From NCBI RefSeq assembly GCF_030545015.1, contig NZ_CP120653.1, positions 992,001-1,056,000 on the forward strand: DNA of 64,000 nucleotides. The letters run 5' to 3'. The notes beneath the pieces were generated by a model, which was not told the origin of the DNA, did no database searches, and worked only from the letters and a program-made list of their open reading frames with translations. This stretch comes from Myroides sp. JBRI-B21084. Lineage in GTDB: Bacteria > Bacteroidota > Bacteroidia > Flavobacteriales > Flavobacteriaceae. Numbering within the stretch: position 1 is the stretch's first letter; each line of letters opens with the position of its first letter. The translations under genes were made by a program, and so were the position numbers. Positions 16,184 to 24,359 of this stretch are shown one piece after another.

Positions 16184-17008
16184 ATGAAACCAAATATTTC
16201 AATAATAGTAAGTACATACAACGCACCCAAGTGGTTAGAAAAGGTAATTTGGGGCTTTTCTGTACAAACGTATACAGATTTTGAACTTGTAATTGCCGAC
16301 GACGGTTCAACGCAAGAAACCGCTTTGTTAATTCAACAAATGCAGCAACTTGTACATTTTCCTATAAAACATGTTTGGCACCCCGACAATGGTTTTCAAA
16401 AAACAATTATTCTTAACAAAGCACTTTTAGAAACTACAACCGATTATGTTATAATGACAGATGGCGATTGTATTCCTAGAAAAGATTTTGTTCAAGTACA
16501 TGTTAATTTACGAAAACCAAATGTTTTTTTATCGGGTGGATATCATAAGTTACCTATGGATTTATCTACTTTAATTTCTAAAGATGATATTCTTACTGGA
16601 AAATGTTTTGATGTTGCGTGGCTAATAGCCAACGGAATGAAAAAATCTTTTAAAAACAACAAGTTAAATGCATTTGGCTTTAAAAGTACGTTTTTAAACT
16701 TTATTACTCCTACAACTCCATCGTGGAATGGTCATAATGCATCGGCGTGGAAAAAAGATATTTTAGCTGTAAATGGTTTTGATGAACGTATGGAATATGG
16801 AGGCGAAGATAGAGAATTAGGTGAACGTTTGGTAAATAATGGTATTAAAGGCAAGCAAATACGTTACAGTACTACATGTGTACATTTAGATCATGCACGC
16901 GGATATATTAACGAAAAAGCATTACAATTAAATAAGCAAATTCGTGAAAATACTAAAAATGCAAAAAGTGTTTGGACACCATTTGGTATAAAAAAAGGAA
17001 CTAATTAA
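16184..17008 (+). CDS. Glycosyltransferase family 2 (paralogue of the gene at 12753)
   Basis: A 274-residue GT2 enzyme. The start at 16184 (MKPNISIIVSTYN) is preferred, since a longer reading frame upstream would overlap the divergent GT9 gene by almost 100 bases. Motifs: IADDGSTQET, MTDGDCIPRK (DxD) and NGFDERMEYGGEDRELGERL (acceptor/catalytic block of Glyco_transf_7C type). The order and spelling of the first two motifs match the 12753 product, so the two arose by duplication. It ends inside the loop of a terminator hairpin. Probably acts on the same LPS/glycan structure; substrate unknown. Confidence 0.9.
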   Translation: MKPNISIIVSTYNAPKWLEKVIWGFSVQTYTDFELVIADDGSTQETALLIQQMQQLVHFPIKHVWHPDNGFQKTIILNKALLETTTDYVIMTDGDCIPRKDFVQVHVNLRKPNVFLSGGYHKLPMDLSTLISKDDILTGKCFDVAWLIANGMKKSFKNNKLNAFGFKSTFLNFITPTTPSWNGHNASAWKKDILAVNGFDERMEYGGEDRELGERLVNNGIKGKQIRYSTTCVHLDHARGYINEKALQLNKQIRENTKNAKSVWTPFGIKKGTN

Positions 17009-17020
17009 AGTTCCTTTTTT
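16991..17020. terminator. Bidirectional terminator overlapping the end of the 16184 gene
   Basis: A perfect 12-bp stem (16991-17002 with 17009-17020) with 6-nt loop. The stop codon of the plus-strand gene lies in the loop, and the minus-strand gene ends at 17019 inside the right arm, so the two convergent genes share the hairpin. Confidence 0.85.
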
Positions 17021-17231
17021 AAATTGTAATATAATTTACTTCATCGGCATACGATCTTACACCACCATTTTTTAAAGCAACAATTAAACGCCCTTCGTCA
17101 CTCCAACGTGCTGTTTCAATTTCTTCTCCAACAAAAAGTTCAAGTTCGTGGTTGTTTTCGTCAATTATATATAAAAACAGACCATTAATTTTAAAATTTG
17201 TCGATTTTTTAAAGTTTTCTGTAAATTCCAT
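17019..17231 (-). CDS. Small conserved-looking hypothetical protein (70 aa)
   Basis: A 70-residue protein without signal peptide or membrane segment, rich in acidic and beta-strand-like stretches (FLYIIDENNHELELFVGEE, GRLIVALKNGGVRSY). I do not recognise a family. It has an ATG start, a shared terminator right at its end and a near-match -7 element (TAACTTTA) upstream, which speak for a real gene. Divergent from ettA. Confidence 0.6.
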   Translation of the reverse strand: MEFTENFKKSTNFKINGLFLYIIDENNHELELFVGEEIETARWSDEGRLIVALKNGGVRSYADEVNYITI

Positions 17232-17315
17232 ACTATTCTATTTTTATATAAAGTTACAAAATTGGTTTTGTTTACTTACATCTATAATAATTTTTAATAA
17301 TAAAATTTTAAGTGG

Positions 17316-17337
17316 TACTTTTGATGTCTATCATCAA
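17316..17337 (+). promoter_or_regulatory. -7 element of ettA with an adjoining short dyad
   Basis: TACTTTTG (17316-17323) fits TAnnTTTG, 31 bases before the ettA ATG. Overlapping its end is a 6-bp dyad TTGATG/CATCAA (17321-17326 and 17332-17337, 5-base spacer) that could be an operator or a 5' hairpin. No -33 TTG at normal distance. Confidence 0.4.
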
Positions 17338-17354
17338 TAAAATAAAAAAGAATT

Positions 17355-19043
17355 ATGTCAGACGATAAAAAAGTAATCTTTTCCATGTCAAAGGTGAGTA
17401 AAACATACTCATCAACAAACAAAACGGTGCTAAAAGATATTTATTTAAGCTTTTTTTACGGTGCTAAAATAGGCATACTTGGTTTAAATGGTTCAGGTAA
17501 ATCATCGTTATTAAAAATAATTGCAGGCGCTGATAAAAACTATCAAGGCGATGTAGTTTTTGCACCTGGTTATACTGTTGGTTATTTAGAACAAGAACCG
17601 CAACTTGATGAAAGTAAAACAGTAATTGAAGTTGTACGTGAAGGTATGGCCGAAATTGTTGCTATTTTAGATGAATTCAACAAAATAAACGATATGTTTG
17701 GCTTGCCTGAAGTTTATGAAGATGCCGATAAAATGCAAAAACTTATGGATCGCCAAGCCGATTTACAAGATAAAATTGACGCTGTTGGTGGATGGGAACT
17801 AGACAATAAGTTAGAAGTTGCAATGGATGCATTGCGTTGCCCTGATCCCGAAACACCAATTTCTGTACTTTCTGGTGGTGAGCGTCGTCGTGTGGCTTTA
17901 TGCCGTTTGTTGTTACAAGAACCCGATGTATTATTGTTAGATGAGCCTACCAACCACCTTGATGCTGAATCGGTTCATTGGTTAGAGCAACATTTACAGC
18001 AATACAAAGGAACCATTATAGCGGTTACTCACGACCGTTACTTTTTAGATAATGTTGCTGGTTGGATTTTAGAATTAGATAGGGGTGAAGGTATTCCTTG
18101 GAAAGGAAATTATTCGTCTTGGTTGGATCAAAAAGCAAAGCGTTTAGAACAAGAAGAAAAAACTGCATCAAAACGACGTAAAACATTAGAGCGCGAGTTA
18201 GATTGGGTACGTCAAGGAGCAAAAGGTCGTCAAACCAAGCAAAAAGCACGTTTACAAAACTATGACCGCTTGTTAAACGAAGATCAAAAGCAGTTAGAAG
18301 AAAAGTTAGAAATTTACATACCAAACGGACCACGTTTAGGAACTAATGTAATTGAAGCTAAAAATGTTGCTAAAGCTTTTGGCGATAAAATTTTATACGA
18401 TAATTTAAACTTTACATTACCACAAGCAGGTATTGTTGGAATTATTGGGCCAAACGGTGCAGGTAAATCAACCATTTTTAGAATGATTATGGGTGAACAA
18501 AATGCAGATGCTGGTGAGTTTGTAGTGGGTGATACCGTTAAAATTGCTTACGTTGATCAATCACACAAAAATATAGATGCAGAAAAGTCAATTTATGATA
18601 ATTTTGCCGAAGGTCAGGAATTAATCATGATGGGCGGCCGCCAAGTAAATGCACGTGCGTATTTGTCGCGTTTTAATTTTGCTGGTTCCGATCAAAACAA
18701 AAAAGTTTCAGCTTTATCGGGTGGTGAACGTAACCGTTTGCATTTAGCTATGACTTTGAAAGAAGAAGGAAACGTTTTGCTTTTAGATGAGCCTACCAAT
18801 GATTTGGATATAAATACGTTACGTGCTTTAGAAGAAGGTTTGGAAAACTTTGCAGGCTGTGCCGTAATTATATCGCACGACCGTTGGTTTTTAGATCGTG
18901 TTTGTACACACATTTTAGCTTTTGAAAACGATTCTGAAGTGTATTTCTTTGAAGGTTCGTTTTCTGAATACGAAGAAAATCGTAAAAAGCGTTTGGGTGA
19001 TGTGGCTCCAACGCGTGTGAAATACAAAAAATTAGTTAGATAA
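17355..19043 (+). CDS. ettA: ABC-F ATPase, energy-dependent translational throttle protein EttA
   Basis: A 562-residue tandem ABC ATPase without membrane segments. It has two Walker A motifs (GLNGSGKSS near residue 42, GPNGAGKST near 365), two signature motifs (LSGGERRR, LSGGERNR) and two Walker B/D-loop blocks (LLLDEPTNHLD, LLLDEPTNDLD). The linker carries GAKGRQTKQKARLQNY, the positively charged segment that contacts tRNA and the ribosome. Length and the arm insertion after Walker A of domain 1 match EttA, which binds the E site and gates the first elongation steps according to ATP/ADP ratio. Monocistronic, with a strong terminator directly behind. Confidence 0.95.
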   Translation: MSDDKKVIFSMSKVSKTYSSTNKTVLKDIYLSFFYGAKIGILGLNGSGKSSLLKIIAGADKNYQGDVVFAPGYTVGYLEQEPQLDESKTVIEVVREGMAEIVAILDEFNKINDMFGLPEVYEDADKMQKLMDRQADLQDKIDAVGGWELDNKLEVAMDALRCPDPETPISVLSGGERRRVALCRLLLQEPDVLLLDEPTNHLDAESVHWLEQHLQQYKGTIIAVTHDRYFLDNVAGWILELDRGEGIPWKGNYSSWLDQKAKRLEQEEKTASKRRKTLERELDWVRQGAKGRQTKQKARLQNYDRLLNEDQKQLEEKLEIYIPNGPRLGTNVIEAKNVAKAFGDKILYDNLNFTLPQAGIVGIIGPNGAGKSTIFRMIMGEQNADAGEFVVGDTVKIAYVDQSHKNIDAEKSIYDNFAEGQELIMMGGRQVNARAYLSRFNFAGSDQNKKVSALSGGERNRLHLAMTLKEEGNVLLLDEPTNDLDINTLRALEEGLENFAGCAVIISHDRWFLDRVCTHILAFENDSEVYFFEGSFSEYEENRKKRLGDVAPTRVKYKKLVR

Positions 19044-19046
19044 TAT

Positions 19047-19082
19047 AAAATACCCCAAAAGTTTAAACTTTTGGGGTATTTT
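19047..19082. terminator. Bidirectional terminator between ettA and tcdA
   Basis: A 36-base perfect palindrome (arms 19047-19064 and 19065-19082) with A-rich and T-rich ends; the centre folds as a short loop. Ends both ettA and the convergent tcdA. Confidence 0.9.
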
Positions 19083-19083
19083 T

Positions 19084-19806
19084 TTATTTTTTGTTTTCTA
19101 ATAAATATCTTATAACTGTTTCGGCACTATGTAAACCAAATAAACCAGGCATCCAACTGTTTGTTCCAAAAAACGATTTTTTAAAGTTGGTTCCGTCTGT
19201 CATTTTTAAACTGCTTTCATCGGGTTTTTCTAACGAAAAAACAGCTTTTACACCACTTTTTACACCCATTTTACGTAAGCGTTTGCGTACAACTTTTGCA
19301 AGTGGGCAAACATCGGTTTTACTAATATCTTTAACAACAACCTTACTTGCAAGCATTTTTCCACCTGCCCCCATGTTTGATATTACCTTAACTTTTTTTG
19401 CTTTAGCAGCTGCAATTAAATGTAATTTTGGAGTAATGCTATCAATACAATCCAGCACATAATCAAAATGTGTAGTTACAATTTCATTAGCGCGTTCGGG
19501 CGATAAAAATTCTTCAATTCGTGTTAAATTTAGTTCGGGGTTAATATCCATCAATCGATCGCCAACAACTGATACTTTGGGCATATTAACAGTTGAGTGT
19601 AAAGCGGGTAATTGACGGTTAATATTTGTAATATCAACAGTATCGCCATCAACAATTGTTAAATTACCAACGCCAGCACGTACAATAAATTCTGCAGCAA
19701 ACGATCCTACACCGCCTAAGCCAACAATTAACACATTTGCTTTTTTTAAAGCTTCAATACCTTCTGGTTTAAATAATAATTCTGCTCTTTCTTGCCAAAC
19801 AGCCAT
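19084..19806 (-). CDS. tcdA: tRNA threonylcarbamoyladenosine dehydratase (ThiF/E1-like)
   Basis: A 240-residue E1-like ATP-dependent enzyme. TcdA cyclises t6A37 of ANN-decoding tRNAs to ct6A. It has the nucleotide-binding loop VGLGGVGS (about 28-35), VDGDTVDITNINRQL with the Arg/Asn residues that contact ATP, and LDCIDSITPK. The segment SNMGAGGKMLASKVVVKDISKTDVCPLAKVVRKRLRK is typical for TcdA (YgdL/CsdL) and excludes MoeB and ThiF. Length agrees with the family. It follows the TatD gene on the same strand with a 49-base gap. Confidence 0.95.
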   Translation of the reverse strand: MAVWQERAELLFKPEGIEALKKANVLIVGLGGVGSFAAEFIVRAGVGNLTIVDGDTVDITNINRQLPALHSTVNMPKVSVVGDRLMDINPELNLTRIEEFLSPERANEIVTTHFDYVLDCIDSITPKLHLIAAAKAKKVKVISNMGAGGKMLASKVVVKDISKTDVCPLAKVVRKRLRKMGVKSGVKAVFSLEKPDESSLKMTDGTNFKKSFFGTNSWMPGLFGLHSAETVIRYLLENKK

Positions 19807-19821
19807 TGTAAAATAAATTTA

Positions 19822-19859
19822 GTAAAAGGGCTTCGATCGAAAAATCGATTGACTTTTAC
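19822..19859. repeat. Imperfect inverted repeat between the TatD gene and tcdA
   Basis: The outer arms GTAAAAG (19822-19828) and CTTTTAC (19853-19859) enclose inner arms TCGAT/ATCGA with an unpaired 4-nt bulge on each side. It overlaps the TatD stop codon. On the minus strand it is followed only by a weak T run, so it may be a poor terminator or mRNA-stabilising structure. Confidence 0.5.
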
Positions 19860-20491
19860 GGGTTAAAAACTCTATTATAATTTTGTACTATAATTTCTGT
19901 TAAATCGCGTTGTAAAATACGTTCAGCTTGTGAATAAACTTCAAAAATACTGAATGTTGAACTATCAGTTTCAAGAAAAATTTTGTTTAAAGGCACATTT
20001 TTCAGCACATTTGCTACGTTTTCATTTGTCATTAAATATTTTCCAAACGATAAATAAAAACCGTGGTTTAATAAACTTTCGGCAACTTGTAGGTTTTTTG
20101 AAAAACCATGAATTACCATAGGAATTGTTAGTTGCAAATTTTGTTTTAATGCAATAATTTCTTGAAAAGCTGCTACGCAGTGCAAAATTACTGGTTTTTG
20201 ATGTTTTTCAGCTAATAATAATTGTGGAATTAATGCTTTTTTTTGAATATCAATAGAAATTTCAATTCTTTTATCTAAACCGCATTCACCTATTGCTTTG
20301 CAGTTTTTATTATTGCAATTTTCTTCAATTAAGCTAATTTCTTTCTCAATTAATTCATTTTTAATATACCAAGGATGGATGCCAATGCTTGTGTTTTTAG
20401 TAGATGTATCAATTTCGTTAGGATATTGATTTACAATTTCTATAACATTTTCAGTTTCTGTACTTTTATGAGTATGCAAGTTAACGTACAT
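19856..20491 (-). CDS. TatD-family metal-dependent hydrolase (short form)
   Basis: A 211-residue TIM-barrel metallohydrolase of the TatD family. Ligand motifs: NLHTHKS (His6, His8), AIGECGLD (Glu), VILHCV (His), IHGFSK (His) and FLETDSS (Asp). The protein is about 45 residues shorter than TatD/YcfH (about 255-260), with short loops, which is common for the Bacteroidota form; no ligand seems lost. TatD proteins are DNA exonucleases or 3'-end processing enzymes; the activity of this short form is unknown. It lies 3 bases downstream of the DUF1684 gene, so probably co-transcribed. Confidence 0.88.
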   Translation of the reverse strand: MYVNLHTHKSTETENVIEIVNQYPNEIDTSTKNTSIGIHPWYIKNELIEKEISLIEENCNNKNCKAIGECGLDKRIEISIDIQKKALIPQLLLAEKHQKPVILHCVAAFQEIIALKQNLQLTIPMVIHGFSKNLQVAESLLNHGFYLSFGKYLMTNENVANVLKNVPLNKIFLETDSSTFSIFEVYSQAERILQRDLTEIIVQNYNRVFNP

Positions 20492-20494
20492 AAT

Positions 20495-21082
20495 TTACAA
20501 TTTTACACCAGCTGTTACCGCAATGTTTAAAAAGTTAATATCGGGAGTAATTGGGCATGAGTAACCAGTTGTGTACGCACAATAGGGATGGTATGCTTTA
20601 TTGAAATTTAGAATAATATTTGTTTGATTTGGTATAAATTCAATATCTAAATACCTGCCAGCTCCGTAAGTTTCGTTTCCACTTGTTTCGTCTAAAAAAG
20701 GTAAAAACAAATGGTTTTCAAACCCTTTTTTGCTAATTAAGCTTAAATTTTGATACACTTCTAGTTTAAATTTTTGGTTGTTTATTTCAAAATGTAATAT
20801 TCCAAATCGTTTATAATCAGGTTTATAGTTTCCTGATGTAGGCATTTTAAAAACAGGTTGATCATACAATTGTTCTAAAGTTGCGTTCACTATAAAATTT
20901 TCATTGTATTCATAAAATTTTAAACCTTTAAAGCCAGCAATTTCATTTTGTTGTAGTGGCGATGTTTTTTTGTTAAAATATGATTTATTTAAGTTTTTTT
21001 GGTATTTAATAGTTTGTTTTTTATGGTGTTGTGAAAAAGTTAAATTACAACATAATAAGAAAAAAATCAGTAAATTTCGCAT
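20495..21082 (-). CDS. Exported DUF1684-family protein
   Basis: A 195-residue protein from the ATG at 21082; a TTG 15 bases upstream would add five residues, but the ATG gives a better signal peptide (MRNLLIFFLLCCNLTFSQ). The C-terminal half carries the DUF1684 hallmark: ETYGAGRYLDIEF, then NFNKAYHPYCAYTTGYSCPITPD and AVTAGVKL. The function of DUF1684 is unknown; members are often exported and found in soil and marine bacteria. Located directly upstream of the TatD hydrolase on the same strand. Confidence 0.85.
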   Translation of the reverse strand: MRNLLIFFLLCCNLTFSQHHKKQTIKYQKNLNKSYFNKKTSPLQQNEIAGFKGLKFYEYNENFIVNATLEQLYDQPVFKMPTSGNYKPDYKRFGILHFEINNQKFKLEVYQNLSLISKKGFENHLFLPFLDETSGNETYGAGRYLDIEFIPNQTNIILNFNKAYHPYCAYTTGYSCPITPDINFLNIAVTAGVKL

Positions 21083-21136
21083 GTTATTTTTTATCAAATT
21101 TACTATTTATTTTGTTTAACTTTTATATTTAACGTT

Positions 21137-21766
21137 ATGAAAAAAATAATTAAAGCAGCGTTTTTAGTACTTTTTATGTTTTTTGGTATGCAAAGTTTTT
21201 CACAACAAAATAACACTTTGCAAAGTGATAATACCCTTGTGAGTACTACTTTTTCTGTAGAAATTAATGCAGGTACAACTTTAGAAGATTTAAAGAAAAT
21301 TGAAGAAATGTTGTTGAATGATTACAAAGTAAAAGTTTTGTTTGAAAATGTTAGAATTGAAGATGATAAAATTGTTGCTTTACGTATGCAATTGATAAAT
21401 GGTAATCAATCGTTATTAAAATCTATCGATAATTATAATGTTCCCATTAAGGCATTTAAAATTAATTTAACTGAAAGTAATCCAGGTGCTTACAAAGCAA
21501 CTATTACTAGTTCAAAAGATTTAAATAATACACATTTTAATTCAGCTGATAATTTGTCAGGATTGAGTGAATTTTATAAAGAAATACCCGATTTGAAATC
21601 TGAATTTATTGATTTAGAATCACAATTTGATTCTTTTTTTGAAGAATTTGAAATTTCCAGAAAAAAAATGCAACAACTTTTTGAAAAGTTTCAAGAAGGA
21701 ACTTCAAATAAAAAAGAATTATCAACAAGTAAATCTAAAACCGAAAATAGTATTAAAAACAGTTAA
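21137..21766 (+). CDS. Exported protein with M56/BlaR1-tail-like module and coiled-coil end
   Basis: A 209-residue protein with a signal peptide (about 1-22, cleavage near SFSQ). Residues about 37-95 (FSVEINAGTTLEDLKKIEEMLLNDYKVKVLFENVR and on) follow the pattern of a small alpha/beta module found at the C-terminus of Bacteroidota M56/BlaR1-type sensor peptidases: a strand, a helix with K-x-x-E, then a KVxxxFENVR strand. From about 140 the chain is charged and helical, perhaps coiled coil. The next gene (21842) codes for a protein with a similar module. Function unknown. Confidence 0.6.
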   Translation: MKKIIKAAFLVLFMFFGMQSFSQQNNTLQSDNTLVSTTFSVEINAGTTLEDLKKIEEMLLNDYKVKVLFENVRIEDDKIVALRMQLINGNQSLLKSIDNYNVPIKAFKINLTESNPGAYKATITSSKDLNNTHFNSADNLSGLSEFYKEIPDLKSEFIDLESQFDSFFEEFEISRKKMQQLFEKFQEGTSNKKELSTSKSKTENSIKNS

Positions 21767-21841
21767 TTTTTTTAATAAGCGTTGTATATTTTCTAACAAT
21801 AAAAATGTAACTATTAACGTTTTATAAGAAAATAAGAAAAA

Positions 21842-22306
21842 ATGAAGAAAATTGTTTATTTAGCGTTTTGTGTATGGGGCATTTCATTAAACGCGCAAAA
21901 TAAAAATGAGTTCATTTTGCAACCCGAAAATAAAGATACCAGAGTAGTTTACGCTGTAGCTGCCTTTGAAGGTACTAATTCGGGTATGTTTACGGTTTCT
22001 GGAAAATCATCGCCATACGATTTAGATTTAATTGTAAAAAGTGCTAAAGAAAATTATGGTATTGATATTTCTTTTGTGAATATGAAATTCAATAACAATA
22101 CTTTAGAATACTGTGAGCTGCTTTTTTTTACTGAAGGAAAATCAGAAATATTGCAATTTGGTACAGAAAATCTTAAATTGTTGCCTTTTAGTGTGAAATT
22201 CTCTGTAAAAAAAGAGAAAGAATCAAAAAAGAGGTTTTTAACTATTAAAAACGATAAAAATAAACGTGAAAATTATTCAAATGAAGTGGTTTATAATATT
22301 AGCTAG
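21842..22306 (+). CDS. Small exported protein with the same module as its neighbour
   Basis: A 154-residue protein, signal peptide about 1-18 (SLNAQ). Residues about 60-105 (DLIVKSAKENYGIDISFVNMKF, LEYCELLFFTEGKSEILQF) repeat the module seen in the 21137 product and in the tails of M56 peptidases: a helix, a Y-G-I-D-I-S-F-x-N strand and two more strands. The C-terminal 40 residues are basic. The two genes are 75 bases apart, same direction, and end at a shared terminator, so I take them as a diverged tandem pair. Function not known. Confidence 0.6.
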   Translation: MKKIVYLAFCVWGISLNAQNKNEFILQPENKDTRVVYAVAAFEGTNSGMFTVSGKSSPYDLDLIVKSAKENYGIDISFVNMKFNNNTLEYCELLFFTEGKSEILQFGTENLKLLPFSVKFSVKKEKESKKRFLTIKNDKNKRENYSNEVVYNIS

Positions 22307-22335
22307 CTCTGCTTGTAAACGTAATTTTTAAACAA

Positions 22336-22366
22336 AAAAAGGTGGAATTTTAAATTCCACCTTTTT
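22336..22366. terminator. Bidirectional terminator behind the 21137-22306 pair
   Basis: A 12-bp stem (22336-22347 with 22355-22366; can extend to 15 bp with a one-base centre) with A-rich left and T-rich right flank. Also ends the convergent coiled-coil gene, whose stop lies 4 bases away. Confidence 0.85.
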
Positions 22367-22369
22367 GTA

Positions 22370-23032
22370 TTATTTAAGTTGTGCTTTTTTAAGCTCAAGT
22401 TCTTGTTTGTTTACCTTTAATTTTAGTTCCGAAATTTTAGTTTCCATTTTAAATAATTTAGCCTTTTCTTTAATTTCTTTTTCGGCATCTAATTTGTTTT
22501 TTAATTTTTTGCGTTCAAAAGCATTGTTTTCTTCTTCAAATTTTAACTCAGCTTTTCTTAAATCGCTCTCAGCTTTTCTTAAATTTTCTTCAGCTTTTGC
22601 AATTGCTTTAGCTTTACTTGCTGCTTTTTTTTCTGATTTAGCCTTCGCTTTTAACTCTTTTTCAACTGCTTTTTGTTTTTTTTGTGCAGCTTTTGCTTCA
22701 GCTTCAGCTTGTTTTTTTGCTTTTTTGGCAGCTTGTTCTTGCTGTTTAGCCATTTTTTCTTCGGCTTTTTGTTTTGCTTTTTCTGCCTTTAAAATTTCTT
22801 CTTCGTAATTGGTTTTGCTTGGTGGTGTGGTTGTACTTTCATTAATTAAAGTTGCAGTAGTTGTTACCATTGTATTGCCGTCTTCAATAGGTTTTACCAC
22901 AGTTTTTAAACTATCAGTTACTGTTTGCGTAACTGTATTGTTTTGATTTTGTGAGTTATTTTGGTTTACTTGTGCATTTGCAGCATATCCTGCGCTTAAT
23001 AATAAACAAGTAATAAAAACAATTTTTTTCAT
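22370..23032 (-). CDS. Exported Ala/Lys/Glu-rich coiled-coil protein
   Basis: A 220-residue protein with a signal peptide (1-20, AANAQ) and a Gln/Asn/Thr-rich stretch to about residue 70. A long charged helical region from about 75 to the C-terminus is built of AEKAKQKAEEKMAKQQEQ-like heptads. This resembles TolA-like or periplasmic coiled-coil proteins in composition, without any catalytic motif. The function is unknown; because of low complexity, homology searches would give mostly compositional matches. It lies just downstream of rodA on the same strand after a 49-base gap. Confidence 0.65.
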   Translation of the reverse strand: MKKIVFITCLLLSAGYAANAQVNQNNSQNQNNTVTQTVTDSLKTVVKPIEDGNTMVTTTATLINESTTTPPSKTNYEEEILKAEKAKQKAEEKMAKQQEQAAKKAKKQAEAEAKAAQKKQKAVEKELKAKAKSEKKAASKAKAIAKAEENLRKAESDLRKAELKFEEENNAFERKKLKNKLDAEKEIKEKAKLFKMETKISELKLKVNKQELELKKAQLK

Positions 23033-23081
23033 ATTTTAAGTTTTTTTAAATAATCATATGTATACATCAAATTTTATGCCA

Positions 23082-24359
23082 TTACCATTCATTTACTTTG
23101 TTGGCATCTAATTTTAAAAATATAAATAAAAGTAAAGTAAACGCAATTAAGCTAGAACCTCCATATGAAAAAAATGGAAGTGGAACTCCAATTGTAGGGA
23201 AAATACCAATAAGCATAGAAACATTCACAAAAAAGTGCATAAATAGAATGGCAGCAACGCAATAACCGTAGATACGTGCAAAGTTGTTTTTTTGCTCTTC
23301 GGCTAAATAAACAATACGTAATATCAAAATCACAAAGCATGCCACTACAAGAAGCGACCCTACAAAACCCCATTCTTCACCAACTGTTGTAAAAATATAA
23401 TCGGTATGTTGTTCAGGTACAAAACCACCTTTTGTTTGTGTTCCTTCTAAAAAACCTTTACCTATAAGCCCGCCTGAACCAATTGCAATCATTGCTTGAT
23501 TTAAGTTGTAGCCTTCGGCTTTCATATTAACATTATCACCTCCAAGTAAAACATTTATACGGTCTTTTTGGTGCGATTCTAATACATTTTCAAAAACATA
23601 ATCAACCGAAAAAACGAAAGCGCTCATTATTAAAGCTAACAATACGTATACAATTGGGTTGCGATTAATACTTTTGTTTACGAAATAATGTAAGGTACAT
23701 CCAACTAGTATTAAAAGTATTAATACATAGGGTTTTAATAATAAAGCAAGTACAAATAGCAAAATTGTTAAAAAGCCTGTCCAAAGGTACCATGCAGGAA
23801 AACCTTCACGGTACAATACAAAAAATAAAACTGCAAAAATCATTGCCGAACCTGTATCGGGTTGTAACATAATAAAGGCTACAGGTAAAAAAATGATTCC
23901 TATTGGTATGGCTTGTTCTTTTAATGTTCCGTATAAACTTTCGCTTTCACTTAAGAATTTTGATAAAAATAAAGCAGTACCTATTTTAGCAAATTCCGAT
24001 GGTTGCATACTTATACCACCAAATTGATACCAGTTTGTTTGTCCTTTAATTGTTTTACCAAAAACAAACAAACCCATTAAAAGTACAATACCAATTACAT
24101 AATAAATTATTGAATATTTTTCATATACTTTAGCATCTAATGATAATATTACAATTATTACTGGAATAGTTATTATTATGAAAAGCAATTGTTTGCCATA
24201 AATTTGACTTAAATCAAAAATAGATGTAGGTTCTAAAGGCAATGAAGCCGAATAGATATTCATCCAACCAAAAATTACAAGAACCGCATACAAAAAAATA
24301 CTTAACCAATCTACATTGGCCATTACGCTTTGGTTTGCTAAATGTTTAGTTTTTGCCAT
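23082..24359 (-). CDS. rodA: Peptidoglycan glycosyltransferase RodA (SEDS family)
   Basis: A 425-residue polytopic SEDS protein with about ten membrane segments. RodA polymerises lipid II glycan strands for cell elongation together with PBP2. Conserved parts seen are NWYQFGGISMQPSEFAKI, LQPDTGSA, the long periplasmic loop with RINVLLGGDNVNMKAEGYNLNQAMIAIGSGGLIGKG and PEQHTDYIFTTVGEEWGF, and FPTIGVPLPFFSYGGSS near the end. The loop order and the short C-terminus identify RodA rather than FtsW. The start overlaps mrdA (PBP2) by 14 bases, giving translational coupling of the two partners. Confidence 0.97.
   Translation of the reverse strand: MAKTKHLANQSVMANVDWLSIFLYAVLVIFGWMNIYSASLPLEPTSIFDLSQIYGKQLLFIIITIPVIIVILSLDAKVYEKYSIIYYVIGIVLLMGLFVFGKTIKGQTNWYQFGGISMQPSEFAKIGTALFLSKFLSESESLYGTLKEQAIPIGIIFLPVAFIMLQPDTGSAMIFAVLFFVLYREGFPAWYLWTGFLTILLFVLALLLKPYVLILLILVGCTLHYFVNKSINRNPIVYVLLALIMSAFVFSVDYVFENVLESHQKDRINVLLGGDNVNMKAEGYNLNQAMIAIGSGGLIGKGFLEGTQTKGGFVPEQHTDYIFTTVGEEWGFVGSLLVVACFVILILRIVYLAEEQKNNFARIYGYCVAAILFMHFFVNVSMLIGIFPTIGVPLPFFSYGGSSLIAFTLLLFIFLKLDANKVNEW

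Noticed and set aside
22365..22808. 147-residue open frame opposite the coiled-coil gene
   Set aside because: It is a Ser/Phe/Ala-rich antisense shadow of the Lys/Glu-rich repeats; no start context or family.
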